Assembly: GCA_023459915.1 (NCBI GenBank)
Contig: JAEWSN010000160.1
Location: 1 to 34,421 of the forward strand
DNA from: Bacillota bacterium
Lineage (GTDB): Bacteria; Bacillota; Clostridia; DSM-8532
DNA: 34,421 nt
Reading direction: 5' to 3'
Both the position numbers and the translations under genes were made by a program. Below the pieces are notes generated by a model that saw only the letters and a list, made by a program, of their open reading frames with translations, did no database searches and had not been told where the DNA came from. Positions 14,457 through 23,365 of the stretch are shown piece after piece. The first letter of the stretch is position 1. Every line of letters begins with the position of its first letter.

Positions 14457-15548
14457 ATGAAAATCGCGCAATCCAGCATCGCCATGCAGGGCCGTTCGGA
14501 GCATGCCATCTCGCATACAAGAACCGAATCCCTGAGAATATGGAAGGGTCAGGCCGCCGGCGCGCAGCAGGCGCAACCGGGCGCGCGCCTGTCCGGTGAC
14601 ATCCGGCTCGCGCTGTCCGCCGCGGGGTATGCGAAACTTCGCGAGGATTTGGCCAGGAGTTCGGCCGCCGCACAGGAAACCGGGGCTGCCGAGGCGGTCG
14701 GAAATGAGACCGCACCCCAGCTGACCGACAAGGATCTTGCCAAAATCAAGCTGATTGAGGATTTTGTGTACGTCCTGACCGGCAAACGCATCAAAATCAA
14801 CATCCCCGAACAGGTGGATCCAAAGGCCGCGCAGCAGATTCAGCAGAAGGCCGTTCAGACCGATGCCGGGCCCCGGCGCCTTGGATGGGGCATGTCGTAC
14901 CAGTTCCACGAACGCATCCATGAAACCGAATCCGTGCAGTTCGCCGCCAGTGGCGACGTGACCACAGCGGACGGCCGCCGCATCTCCTTCGATCTGGGCT
15001 TCGCCATGAGCCGTGAGTTCCTCCGGCAGACAGATTTGTCCATCACCGCGGGCGATGCCATGGTGGATCCGCTGGTGCTGAACTTCAACGGTGCCGCAGC
15101 CACGCTGGGAGAACGCAGTTTCCGGTTTGATCTCGATGTGGACGGCACCATGGACACCATCGCGTTCACAAGCCCGGGCAGCGGTTTTTTGGCGCTGGAC
15201 CACAATGGGAACGGACAGATCGATGACGGCTCGGAGCTGTTTGGCCCGCAGAGCGGCAACGGCTTTTCCGAGTTGGCCGTCCATGATGATGACGGCAACG
15301 GATGGATCGATGAAAACGATCCGGTCTTCGACAAGCTGCGCATCTGGTCAATGAATGAAGCCGGTGAGGTGACCCTTGAGGCGATTGGACAGGCCGGCGT
15401 GGGCGCCATCTATCTGGGCAACGTGCAAACCCCCTATCGGCTGATGGGTCAGGATGGCCTGACAAACGGACAGATTGCCCGCTCCGGGGTTTACCTCAAG
15501 GAAAGCGGAGAAGCCGCCACCATCCAGCATGTGGACTTGCAGCTTTGA
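14457..15548 (+). CDS. Hypothetical protein with EF-hand/dockerin-like calcium loops
   Basis: The 363-residue protein has no signal peptide or membrane segment. The first 140 residues are polar with a helical stretch (LTDKDLAKIKLIEDFVYVLTGKR split over 89-111). The C-terminal half contains calcium-loop-like runs: DLDVDGTMD near 225-233, DHNGNGQIDDGSE at 248-260 followed by LFGPQSGNGF, and DDDGNGWIDEND at 277-288. The GSGFLALD...DGSELFG pattern is common in a family of uncharacterised bacterial proteins, also near repeats of RTX-like proteins. The ATG has AAGGAGG with a six-base gap. A SigD-like promoter suggests co-expression with motility genes, although no flagellar gene is in the window. 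Function unknown. Confidence 0.85.
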   Translation: MKIAQSSIAMQGRSEHAISHTRTESLRIWKGQAAGAQQAQPGARLSGDIRLALSAAGYAKLREDLARSSAAAQETGAAEAVGNETAPQLTDKDLAKIKLIEDFVYVLTGKRIKINIPEQVDPKAAQQIQQKAVQTDAGPRRLGWGMSYQFHERIHETESVQFAASGDVTTADGRRISFDLGFAMSREFLRQTDLSITAGDAMVDPLVLNFNGAAATLGERSFRFDLDVDGTMDTIAFTSPGSGFLALDHNGNGQIDDGSELFGPQSGNGFSELAVHDDDGNGWIDENDPVFDKLRIWSMNEAGEVTLEAIGQAGVGAIYLGNVQTPYRLMGQDGLTNGQIARSGVYLKESGEAATIQHVDLQL

Positions 15549-15675
15549 CATCCGAACACGGCGCCGATCATGTGCGCGCGGCAATCCTTGATTCTGGTGC
15601 AACAACTCGCTTCTGCGCGTTGTTCTGCAGGAATCCTTGAATGCCACCCGGCATCAGGGCAAGGCGGCATGCCGA

Positions 15676-16050
15676 TCATGCCGTGGGATGCAATGACTCC
15701 CGATGGGCCTGCGCGCGCTGGAGGGCCCGCTGCAACTGTTCCCGGGTGGCCGGGGTGCGCAGCACGCCGTCCACCCGCCGTTGCCGGAACGACGCCAGCG
15801 ACAGCTCGCTGCTTGAGGTCAGCAGCGCCAGCGCGTGCGGGTGAAGCAGCTTCATCATCCCGATCAGCGCATCACCCCGCATGGTTTTCATGATGTAATT
15901 GACAACCACCACATCGGGCATGATGCGTTTCATGTCGTCGAGCGCCACCATCTCATCGCTTTGCAGCACCTCGTACCCGAGCGATTGGAGCAAGTCTGTC
16001 AGTATTCTCGCCTCAAGCCGGCTGTCATTTACCAGCAGCACTGTCTGCAT
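15676..16050 (-). CDS. Stand-alone degenerate receiver (pseudo-receiver) protein
   Basis: The 124-residue protein has the fold signature of a CheY-like receiver (QTVLLVNDSRLEARILTDLL at the start, then PDVVVVNYIMKTMRGDALIG). Key phosphorylation residues are changed. The acceptor Asp is Asn51, one of the acidic pair is Asn8 (VND), and the conserved Lys is Arg98 in VLRTP. Thr78 in LLTSS is kept. It is therefore unlikely to be phosphorylated in the usual way and may act as a protein-protein module. No output domain is present. GGGAGG lies five bases before the ATG. It follows the glucan phosphorylase gene by 36 bases on the same strand and is probably cotranscribed with it. Confidence 0.85.
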   Translation of the reverse strand: MQTVLLVNDSRLEARILTDLLQSLGYEVLQSDEMVALDDMKRIMPDVVVVNYIMKTMRGDALIGMMKLLHPHALALLTSSSELSLASFRQRRVDGVLRTPATREQLQRALQRAQAHRESLHPTA

Positions 16051-16086
16051 GCCATCCTCCCTGTCTGCCCGGCCTTTGTCCGCGTG

Positions 16087-17724
16087 TCACTTGCGATACA
16101 TGCGCGCATCGTATTCGTGCAGCATCCGATGCATGCCGAAGGGTTCCCGCGTGCTTCGGATGGATTCAGCCATCATGCCAATCCAGCGTTCCTTGTGATC
16201 TTGCCAGGTGGGCAGCACCTCGTCGCGCAACACCTTGCGGAACGCCTTGTAATCGTGCTTGTCCAGAACCTCCGTGTCCTCGGATTCGAAGCCGTCTCCG
16301 AACTGCCAGCCATTGACGCCATGCCGGCAGGCCTCGGGCCACCAGCCATCGAGGATGGACAGGTTGAGCACGCCGTTCATCGCGGCCTTCATGCCGGAAG
16401 TTCCGGAAGCCTCCTTGGGCCTGCGCGGGTTGTTCAGCCAGACATCCGAGCCGCGCGTCAGCATGCGGCCAATCTCCATGTCGTAGTTTTCCAGAAACAC
16501 CACCGAATCCGGGTATTGCTTTGTCATGGCGACAATTTCCGCCACAATTTTCTTGCCGTTGTCGTCCAGCGGATGTGCCTTGCCCGCGAAGACGATCTGC
16601 AGCGTGCCCTTGCGCAGCATCGGCCCGATGAATTTCCGGTCGGTAAACAGGAAATTGGAGCGCTTGTAGGGCACCGCCCGGCGGGAGAATCCCAGCAACA
16701 GGGCATCCGCGCGCAGCTTCACACCCGTGCGCTCCCTGACGAACTTAATCAGTTTCTTCTTGTTGGACATGTGCCGTTCCCAAAGGGCATTCGCCGAATC
16801 CCATCCACCGTCGTAGGCCTGCGCGAGCGCGAGCATTTTCTCGTCCACCCAGGTGGGAATGTGAATGGCATTGGTGATGCCGATGATGGGACAGCAATCC
16901 TTCACGTCCGCCCACATGGTCTGCGCGGTGGCGGCATGGAGCTGTGCCACCGCGTTGGCCACACGGGACAGCCGGAGCGCGCCCACGGTCATATTGAAGG
17001 GGCTGCCGCCGATGGCCTTCAGCTGCGTTTTTGTCAATCCAAGATTCGCGCCCATATACATGAGCCGCTCAATTGGATGGGACTCGTTGCCCTCGATGAC
17101 CGGCGTGTGGGTGGTGAAAACAATTTCTTCCCGGGTGGCGGCCTTTGCCTCGTCAAGGGTCGCGCCGGCCTCCCGTTTCTCGCGAATCAGCTCGAGTCCG
17201 GCCAGCAGGGCGTGGCCCTCGTTGAAGTGGTACACCGCGGGTTCGAGCCCCAGGGCACGCAGCACGAGCACGCCCCCGATGCCAAGCACCATTTCCTGGG
17301 CAACGCGCTCCTCGCCGAACCAGCCGTAGAGCTGCCCGGTAATCCAGCGGGCCTCGCCATCGTTCCCATCCACATCCGTATCGAGCAGGTAGAGATTGTC
17401 CACCCCGAAATCGGTGACCTTCCAGGCCATGATCATGACCTCGCGGCCCTTGATCAGCACCGGCACGCGGATGCCGGTGTCTTCCATGCCCATGACAGGA
17501 TTGGTGCGGTACACGTCAAAGGGAACGCCGGTCTTCGGGTCGAGCATCTGCTCCCCATAGCCCTGCTTCCAGCGGATGCCGATACCGACAAGACCTGTCT
17601 TTTCATCCGTGGCGCCCTTGAGATAATCGCCGGCCAGTATGCCGAGCCCGCCGGCATAGGTCTGGAGCCGGTTGTCCAACGCGTACTCCATGCAAAAATA
17701 GGCAACGGTCTTCTTTTTCGCCAT
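16087..17724 (-). CDS. glgP: Alpha-glucan phosphorylase, short bacterial type
   Basis: This is a GT35 phosphorylase that releases glucose-1-phosphate from glycogen or maltodextrin. Its 545 residues match the short bacterial/archaeal subfamily rather than the ~800-residue glycogen phosphorylases. Visible are the N-terminal VAYFCMEYAL and YAGGLGILAGDYLKG, HFNEGHA, and the PLP region NPRRPKEASGTSGMKAAMNG with Lys446 as the cofactor lysine. The frame stays open 32 codons upstream, but MAKKKTVAYF has GGGAGG five bases before it. The upstream purA gene ends in a terminator, so glgP should have its own promoter, which I could not pick out. The receiver gene follows closely. Confidence 0.93.
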   Translation of the reverse strand: MAKKKTVAYFCMEYALDNRLQTYAGGLGILAGDYLKGATDEKTGLVGIGIRWKQGYGEQMLDPKTGVPFDVYRTNPVMGMEDTGIRVPVLIKGREVMIMAWKVTDFGVDNLYLLDTDVDGNDGEARWITGQLYGWFGEERVAQEMVLGIGGVLVLRALGLEPAVYHFNEGHALLAGLELIREKREAGATLDEAKAATREEIVFTTHTPVIEGNESHPIERLMYMGANLGLTKTQLKAIGGSPFNMTVGALRLSRVANAVAQLHAATAQTMWADVKDCCPIIGITNAIHIPTWVDEKMLALAQAYDGGWDSANALWERHMSNKKKLIKFVRERTGVKLRADALLLGFSRRAVPYKRSNFLFTDRKFIGPMLRKGTLQIVFAGKAHPLDDNGKKIVAEIVAMTKQYPDSVVFLENYDMEIGRMLTRGSDVWLNNPRRPKEASGTSGMKAAMNGVLNLSILDGWWPEACRHGVNGWQFGDGFESEDTEVLDKHDYKAFRKVLRDEVLPTWQDHKERWIGMMAESIRSTREPFGMHRMLHEYDARMYRK

Positions 17725-17857
17725 ACAGTCCTCCCATTTGGCACCATCGCGCTGTCTGCGAACCGGGGTGGGTCGACATGTCTTCATGACAAAACAAAAC
17801 ATGGACGCTTGATTCGGCATCCTGCTCCCTGATTACCCGCTTTGCCGGAAAGCGAAA

Positions 17858-17891
17858 CAGGGACGCGCCATCTTGCGATGGGGCGTCCCTG
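17858..17891 (-). terminator. Terminator of purA
   Basis: A 15-bp stem with one mismatch (CAGGGACGCCCCATC / GATGGCGCGTCCCTG on the minus strand) has the loop GCAA and is followed by TTTCGCTTT. It lies 75 bases past the purA stop. Confidence 0.8.
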
Positions 17892-17966
17892 TCCGGACGT
17901 TCCTCGATCCCGTTTGATGCCGGCTGTCCGTCAAGCCGCTGCCGGTTCGGCGTTCACTTCCCCCCA

Positions 17967-19241
17967 TCACCGGCCGATGGTGTGGGCGCGATCCGGCCCC
18001 ACACCCAGGAAGCGGAGCGGCACGCCCACCACCTGCTCAATGCGCTGCACATACCGCTGGGCCGCCTCTGGCAGCTCGTGGAAATGGCGCGCCGCCGAAA
18101 TGTCGGTTTCCGGCCAGCCCGGGAATTCCTCATACACCGGCTCACAACGCGCCAGATCGCGCAGGCTTGCGGGATAATGCGTGATGGGGCTGCCGTCGAG
18201 CCTGTAGCCTGTGCAAAGCCTGATGAGCGGCAGCTTGCCGATGGTGTCCAAATGGTTCATGCACAGGCCGGTGAGTCCGTTGACACGGGCCGCGTAGCGG
18301 AGCATGTGCCCGTCGAGCCAGCCGCAGCGGCGCGGACGTCCGGTGGTGGTGCCGTATTCGTGCCCCAGCTCCCGGATGGTGTCTCCCACCTCGTTGAGTT
18401 GCTCCGTTGGGAACGGCCCCTCTCCCACGCGGGTGGTGTAGGCCTTCATGACGCCATAGACCTCGCCAATTTCACGCGGGCCGATGCCCGCCCCCACGCA
18501 GACGCCGCCGGCAATGGGATTGCTGGACGTCACATAGGGATAGGTGCCGAAATCGATGTCGAGGAAGGTGGCCTGCGCCCCTTCAAACAACACCTTCTTG
18601 CCCGCCTCGAGCGCCTCGTGCATCACGGCATGGACGTCACAGACCATGGGGCGGATGCGTTCGGCGTATCCGAGATACTCCGAAATCACGTCTTCTGCAC
18701 GGATCGGCGTGGCGCCGTAGACTTTCTCGATGATGGCGTTTTTGACGGCCAGGACTTCAAGGACGCGCATCCGGAAGGTGTCGGGATCCATGAGGTCGCA
18801 CATGCGGATGCCGCTGCGCTCCGCCTTGTCGGCGTAGGCCGGTCCGATGCCCCGTTTGGTGGTGCCGAGGCCCCGGTCGCCCCGCTGCGCTTCCTGCAGG
18901 GCATCCAGTTCCCGGTGCCATGGCATGATGACATGCGCCCGATCACTGACCAAAAGCTTTGCCATACGGACATTCCGTGACGCCAGCCGATCGATCTCCA
19001 TCAACAGCACAGCCGGATCCACCACCACGCCGTTTCCGATGAGGCAGGTGGTCTCGGAGCGGAGGATGCCGGATGGCAACAGGTGCAATGCAAATTTCTC
19101 GGTCCCGTGCACAATGGTATGGCCAGCGTTGTTGCCTCCGGAAAAACGCACAATGACTTCCGCGTCTTCGGCCAGAATGTCGATGTACTTGCCCTTTCCC
19201 TCATCACCCCATTGGGTGCCGATGACGATTGTTCCCGGCAT
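17967..19241 (-). CDS. purA: Adenylosuccinate synthetase
   Basis: PurA joins IMP and aspartate with GTP in the first committed step to AMP. The 424 residues are typical. The P-loop region GTQWGDEGKGK (8-18) contains the catalytic Asp13, and GGNNAGHT (35-42) carries the catalytic His41. EGAQATFLDIDFGTYPYVTS, with GAQA in place of the common GAQG, and TTTGRPRRCGWLD are further family signatures. AGGAGG lies just ahead of the ATG (GGAGGAGCAGC). It is transcribed alone from the promoter at 19367-19395. Confidence 0.95.
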   Translation of the reverse strand: MPGTIVIGTQWGDEGKGKYIDILAEDAEVIVRFSGGNNAGHTIVHGTEKFALHLLPSGILRSETTCLIGNGVVVDPAVLLMEIDRLASRNVRMAKLLVSDRAHVIMPWHRELDALQEAQRGDRGLGTTKRGIGPAYADKAERSGIRMCDLMDPDTFRMRVLEVLAVKNAIIEKVYGATPIRAEDVISEYLGYAERIRPMVCDVHAVMHEALEAGKKVLFEGAQATFLDIDFGTYPYVTSSNPIAGGVCVGAGIGPREIGEVYGVMKAYTTRVGEGPFPTEQLNEVGDTIRELGHEYGTTTGRPRRCGWLDGHMLRYAARVNGLTGLCMNHLDTIGKLPLIRLCTGYRLDGSPITHYPASLRDLARCEPVYEEFPGWPETDISAARHFHELPEAAQRYVQRIEQVVGVPLRFLGVGPDRAHTIGR

Positions 19242-19338
19242 GCTGCTCCTCCTGTCGGTCCTGTTGGCTGTCCGTAGTCGCAGGATTTCACAATTCTTCC
19301 TGCAAGCCCACCCCGCGTGTTTTCCACCAAACAGGGCG

Positions 19339-19395
19339 TTCTCCTTGAATCGGAGAAGGCAAAACCATTATACAGGCAGGGTTCCCCTGTGGCAA
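19339..19395 (-). promoter_or_regulatory. purA promoter with downstream palindrome
   Basis: On the minus strand TTGCCA (19390-19395), a 17-base spacer and a perfect TATAAT (19367-19372) make the best sigma-A promoter in the window. TTCTCC-GATTCAA-GGAGAA (19339-19357) lies over the expected first 20 transcribed bases and could be an operator or leader hairpin. A second inverted repeat, GCAGGA / TCCTGC (19280-19303), lies closer to the gene. Confidence 0.7.
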
Positions 19396-19449
19396 CGGGT
19401 GTGCGGGAAAACCGGCAATATGACGGAACGCGTTTTTCATCTTGTATCC

Positions 19450-19467
19450 GTGCGCAATATGCATTGA
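19450..19467 (+). repeat. 18-bp repeat, outer copy
   Basis: GTGCGCAATATGCATTGA is identical to 19527-19544 and to the inverted copy at 19550-19567, which codes the end of the exporter gene. This outer copy and the inverted copy enclose 118 bp like terminal inverted repeats. A separate perfect hairpin GGAACAATC-CTGCG-GATTGTTCC lies between them at 19495-19517. No target duplication is seen. Confidence 0.85.
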
Positions 19468-19526
19468 ACCAACTTTTTGCGCGCTATCGCTCTCGGAACA
19501 ATCCTGCGGATTGTTCCTGCCGCTTT

Positions 19527-19567
19527 GTGCGCAATATGCATTGATTACATCAATGCATATTGCGCAC
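19527..19567 (-). terminator. Perfect hairpin at the end of the exporter operon
   Basis: A 19-bp perfect stem with a three-base loop is formed by two opposed copies of GTGCGCAATATGCATTGAT. One arm encodes the last residues (SAQYALM) and the stop codon of the downstream exporter gene. The structure would halt minus-strand transcription only moderately well, since no T-run follows. Confidence 0.75.
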
Positions 19568-21320
19568 TATAGAGTTGCCAGTACTGTCCTTTGAGGGTCA
19601 TCAGTTCGTCGTGCGTGCCGCTTTCGGTGATGACGCCGGCATCGATGTAGAAGATGCGGTCGGCGTTCTTGATGGTGGAGAGCCGGTGGGCGATGACGAA
19701 CGAGGTGCGTCCGTGCAGCAGGCGTTCCAGCCCCTGCTGCAGCGCCTTCTCCGTCCGCGTGTCGATGGAGGAGGTGGCCTCGTCGAGAATCAGGATGCGG
19801 GGATCCGCCAGCAGTGCGCGCGCGAAGGATATCAGCTGCCGCTGTCCCACCGACAGGCGGGATCCGCGCTCGTTGACTTCGGTCATGTAGCCGTCTTCCA
19901 GCTCCATGATGAACTCATGGGCCATGACGGTCTGCGCGGCGGAAATGCACTCCTCGTCGGTGGCGTCAAGCTTGCCATACCGGATGTTGTCCATGACGGT
20001 GCCCGAGAAGATGAAGCTGTCCTGCATCATCACGCCCATCTGGCTGCGCAGCGAGGCAATGGTGACGCTGGAGATGTCCGTGTCATCGATGAGGATTTTG
20101 CCCTCCTGGATGTCATAGAACCGGCTGATGAGATTGACAATGGTGGTTTTCCCCGACCCGGTGGCACCCACCAGCGCGATGGTCTCCCCTGGCTCAACCT
20201 TAAAACTGACGTCCTTGAGAATCCGCTGGCCTTCCTCATAACTGAAGTTGACATGCTCGAAGGAAACCGAACCCTGAATCTGCGGCATCACGCCGGCGTC
20301 CGGCGCGTCCTCGATCAGCGGCTTTTCGTCCAGCGTTTCGAAGATGCGCTCCAGATAGGCCGCCACATTCAGAATCTGGTTGTAGAAATTGCCCAGGTTC
20401 ATGATGGGCGCCCAGAACATGCTGATATAGCTGGCAAACGCAATGAGCACGCCCACGGAGGTTTCTCCGCCGGCGATCATGGAAACACCCACCACATACA
20501 TCACGGAGATGGAGATGACCGAGATGTTCTCGGACAGCGGCCACAGCAGGAAATTGACGCGGACGGCCTTCATCCAGGCCTTCACGTTTTCCTGGCTCTG
20601 GGTGGCAAAGATGCGCTTGTTCTCCTCCTCGCGCGCGAAGGACTGTGTGACCTTCATGCCGGAAAGCGTTTCGGCCAGATAAGCCGTGAGGTTGGATTGC
20701 TTGCGGCTGACCGCCTGCCACCGGACCCGCTGCACCTTCTTGAGCAGGAACAGTACCAGCACCAGGACAGGAAGCCCTATCATGCTGTACAAGGTCAGTT
20801 TGGGATTGAGCGCAAACAGGTATATGGTGATGATCAGCAGGCTGAAAAGGTCGGTGAACAGGTTGATGATGCCGTTTTGCAGCAGATCGTTCAGCGAATT
20901 GACATAGTTGACCACACGAATCAAAATTTTACCGTGCGGACGACTGTCATAATAGGCAAACGGCAACCGCTGCAGATGCACAAACACGTCGCGGCGCAGC
21001 GTGTGAATGATGTTTTGCGCCACCTCGTTCATGATGCGGATGCGCTGCTTCACCACGGCGGAGTTGAACAGGTAGATGAGGGTGAACACCCCTGAGAGAA
21101 TGAGCACCAGCGGGACATTCCCCTCCGGGATGGCCTTGTCCACCAGCACGGCCATGAGCGTGGGCCCCACATAGACGGCGGTGGTGGTGAGCACCATCAT
21201 GAAGATGACAAAGGAGATGGCCTTGCGGTGCGGCTTGATGTAATCGAGAATCCGCTTGACCTGACTGGCGTTGAATTCCTGATCCAGAGACTCGTCCACA
21301 TCGAATTTGTTACGCGCCAT
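19545..21320 (-). CDS. ABC exporter half-transporter, subunit with canonical catalytic Glu
   Basis: The 591-residue protein has a six-helix membrane domain (about 35-320) fused to an ATPase domain. Walker A is GATGSGKT (385-392), the signature is LSVGQ (489-493) instead of LSGGQ, and Walker B ILILDE ends in the catalytic Glu514. The H-loop is IAHRLST. The changed signature and intact Glu mark it as the partner that supplies the active ATP site together with the LSGGQ of the other subunit, as in TM287/288, LmrCD and BmrCD. It overlaps the upstream subunit gene by 11 bases, a sign of coupled synthesis. GC-rich neighbours and normal codon use argue against recent transfer. Substrate unknown, perhaps a drug or peptide. 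The last seven codons lie in an 18-bp repeat. Confidence 0.92.
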   Translation of the reverse strand: MARNKFDVDESLDQEFNASQVKRILDYIKPHRKAISFVIFMMVLTTTAVYVGPTLMAVLVDKAIPEGNVPLVLILSGVFTLIYLFNSAVVKQRIRIMNEVAQNIIHTLRRDVFVHLQRLPFAYYDSRPHGKILIRVVNYVNSLNDLLQNGIINLFTDLFSLLIITIYLFALNPKLTLYSMIGLPVLVLVLFLLKKVQRVRWQAVSRKQSNLTAYLAETLSGMKVTQSFAREEENKRIFATQSQENVKAWMKAVRVNFLLWPLSENISVISISVMYVVGVSMIAGGETSVGVLIAFASYISMFWAPIMNLGNFYNQILNVAAYLERIFETLDEKPLIEDAPDAGVMPQIQGSVSFEHVNFSYEEGQRILKDVSFKVEPGETIALVGATGSGKTTIVNLISRFYDIQEGKILIDDTDISSVTIASLRSQMGVMMQDSFIFSGTVMDNIRYGKLDATDEECISAAQTVMAHEFIMELEDGYMTEVNERGSRLSVGQRQLISFARALLADPRILILDEATSSIDTRTEKALQQGLERLLHGRTSFVIAHRLSTIKNADRIFYIDAGVITESGTHDELMTLKGQYWQLYSAQYALM

Positions 21321-23208
21321 GATTGCCCACCTCCCCTGCTGTTCCTTCTGTCGCTGTCGTTTCCGTTGGCTTCACATGCGTGGTTGCCGACACCCCGGCC
21401 TCCGGAGCGGGGGATTCGCCGGATGTGATGGCGGCTGTTGCCAGCTTCTCGTCAAAATCGCCCATCTGGTTGATGTATACGTCATAGTACATGCCCTTTT
21501 GTGCCAGCAGCTCGTCATGTGTGCCCTGCTCCACAATGCCGCCCTTGTCCATGACAAAAATGACGTCCGCCTGCTTCACCGAGGAAATGCGGTGGGCAAT
21601 CAGCAGGGTGGTGCGCCCTTCCGAGAACTGGTTGAGGGTCTGTTGGATGCGGTGCTCGGTCTCCACGTCCAGACTCGAGGTGGTGTCGTCAAGAATCAGC
21701 ACGGTGGGGTTTTTCAACAGCGTGCGGGCCAGCGCGATGCGCTGGCGCTGGCCGCCGGAGAGGCCCACGCCCCGCTCCCCGATGATGGTGTCGTAGCCTT
21801 CCGGGAATTTCTCGATGAAATCATGGGCCTCGGACATCCGCGCCACCTGCTGGACCGCCTCGAAAGACGCGTCCGGCATGCCATAGGCGATGTTGCCCTC
21901 GATGGTGTCCGAAAACAGGAACACATCCTGCATCGCAATGGCCACCTGGGTGCGGAGTGTCTTGAGATCCACGTTGCGGACATTGACGCGATCGAGCAGC
22001 ACCAGCCCGTCGTCGGTTTCATAGAAGCGACAGATGAGATTCATGATGGTGGACTTGCCGGATCCGGTCGCGCCGATGAAGGCGGCCTTTTGTCCGGGTT
22101 CCACCCGGAAGTTCACATGGTTCAGCACCGGGGCGTCCCGATAGGCAAAATTGACATCCCGGAACTCGATGCCGCCGTTGACCACCTTCCGGTCCTTGCC
22201 GATGGCGGCCATGTCCGCGTCCGTGAGCTTGAATCCGTCGTTCGTGATCTCCGGCTCCTCGAGCTGCATCTGCTCAATTTTCTGCGCGCTGGCGTTGAAG
22301 CGCTGCATGTCGTTGATGAGCCAGCCGAGCATGCGCATCGGGCCGTTCACCCGGTCGATGAGCCCCGTGAAGGTGACCATGAGGCCAAGCGTGAGTGACC
22401 CGTTGATGATGAAAAGACCGCCCAGCAGCAGCACCAGCACCTTGAGGAAATTGGACAGGAACTCGATGGTCGGCAGGTATTTCTGCCACACCTTCGACGC
22501 CTCGATGTTCCGGTTCATGTAGGCTTCATTCTCGGCATCGAACTTCCGGATCTCAAAATCTTCCTTCGCAAAGGCCTTGACCACCCGGTTGCCGCTGATG
22601 TTTTCCTGTACGGCGGTGTTCAGCTTGGAAAATTGCGCGCGGATTTCAAAGAATTTCGGCAGCACCGTCCCCGCGAATTTGCGGCCCACGATCGCCACCA
22701 CCGGCGCAACGGCCAGAATGCACAGCGCGAATACGGGATGGAACCAGAACATGAGCACAACCGCCATCAGCAGCTGGAATCCGCTCTTGAGCACTTCGGG
22801 CAGCGCGCCCGCGATGAAATGGCGCACCGCCTCCATGTCACCGGTCATCCGGGCGAGGATGTCCCCCGAACGGTTGGTGTCATAGAAATTGAAGTCCTGC
22901 CGGTTCAGCTTGTCGTAGGTGTCGTTGCGGATGTCGTGGATGGTCCGCTGCGACACGCCTTCAAGCATCATCTTGTGGATATACATGACGGCGGTGCGGA
23001 AAATCGTGATGCCCACCAGCGCGATGACATACGGCCAGAGCTTGTCCGAAAGACCCTGTTTGACCACATCATCGACCATGCGTCCCATGATCCACGGCAC
23101 CGACAGGCTGACGATGATGAACAGGACCACCAGCCCGTAACTGACAAAATAAGGTTTGCTGTACGGCTTGAGATACCGCCACAGCCATTTCCAAGCTTTC
23201 AATGACAT
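21310..23208 (-). CDS. ABC exporter half-transporter, subunit with degenerate Walker B
   Basis: The 632-residue protein has membrane helices over about 20-300, then an ATPase domain with Walker A GATGSGKS (379-386), Q-loop Gln427, canonical LSGGQ (483-487) and Walker B VLILDD, where Asp508 replaces the catalytic Glu. This is the pattern of the non-catalytic site in heterodimeric exporters. A 40-residue Thr/Glu/Ala-rich tail follows the ATPase domain. GGAGGGA lies only two or three bases before the ATG at 23208, but eight bases before a TTG at 23202 (protein starting MKAWKW), so the TTG may be the true start. It is the first gene of the operon and divergent from an AraC regulator, which probably controls it. 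Confidence 0.91.
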   Translation of the reverse strand: MSLKAWKWLWRYLKPYSKPYFVSYGLVVLFIIVSLSVPWIMGRMVDDVVKQGLSDKLWPYVIALVGITIFRTAVMYIHKMMLEGVSQRTIHDIRNDTYDKLNRQDFNFYDTNRSGDILARMTGDMEAVRHFIAGALPEVLKSGFQLLMAVVLMFWFHPVFALCILAVAPVVAIVGRKFAGTVLPKFFEIRAQFSKLNTAVQENISGNRVVKAFAKEDFEIRKFDAENEAYMNRNIEASKVWQKYLPTIEFLSNFLKVLVLLLGGLFIINGSLTLGLMVTFTGLIDRVNGPMRMLGWLINDMQRFNASAQKIEQMQLEEPEITNDGFKLTDADMAAIGKDRKVVNGGIEFRDVNFAYRDAPVLNHVNFRVEPGQKAAFIGATGSGKSTIMNLICRFYETDDGLVLLDRVNVRNVDLKTLRTQVAIAMQDVFLFSDTIEGNIAYGMPDASFEAVQQVARMSEAHDFIEKFPEGYDTIIGERGVGLSGGQRQRIALARTLLKNPTVLILDDTTSSLDVETEHRIQQTLNQFSEGRTTLLIAHRISSVKQADVIFVMDKGGIVEQGTHDELLAQKGMYYDVYINQMGDFDEKLATAAITSGESPAPEAGVSATTHVKPTETTATEGTAGEVGNHGA

Positions 23209-23289
23209 TCCCTCCGCTGCAGGTTGATGGACACAAAAACAGACTTTGTCAGTATATGCCTGATTCCGTCAAGAAAAAATGGTTATTTC

Positions 23290-23306
23290 GTCCATCCGGG
23301 ATGGAC
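23290..23306. promoter_or_regulatory. Palindrome in the exporter / AraC divergent gap
   Basis: GTCCATCC-G-GGATGGAC is a perfect 8-bp inverted repeat centred between the two divergent genes, about 30 bases upstream of the AraC promoter. On the minus strand a TTGACG (23265-23270) just beyond it may serve the exporter, but its -10 is unclear. It is a candidate regulator-binding site. Confidence 0.5.
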
Positions 23307-23335
23307 TTTTCTACATTGATCCCAATGAACACCGG

Positions 23336-23365
23336 TTGCCCGAACACCGACCCTTTGCGTATAAT
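23336..23365 (+). promoter_or_regulatory. Promoter of the first AraC gene
   Basis: TTGCCC, an 18-base spacer and a perfect TATAAT lie 65 bases ahead of the start codon. Confidence 0.65.

Noticed and set aside
15835..17832. Plus-strand open frame of 665 codons
   Set aside because: Antisense to glgP and the receiver gene.
19317..19544. Open frame of 75 codons between purA and the exporter
   Set aside because: It is made of the 18-bp repeats and the purA promoter region read in sense; no binding site.
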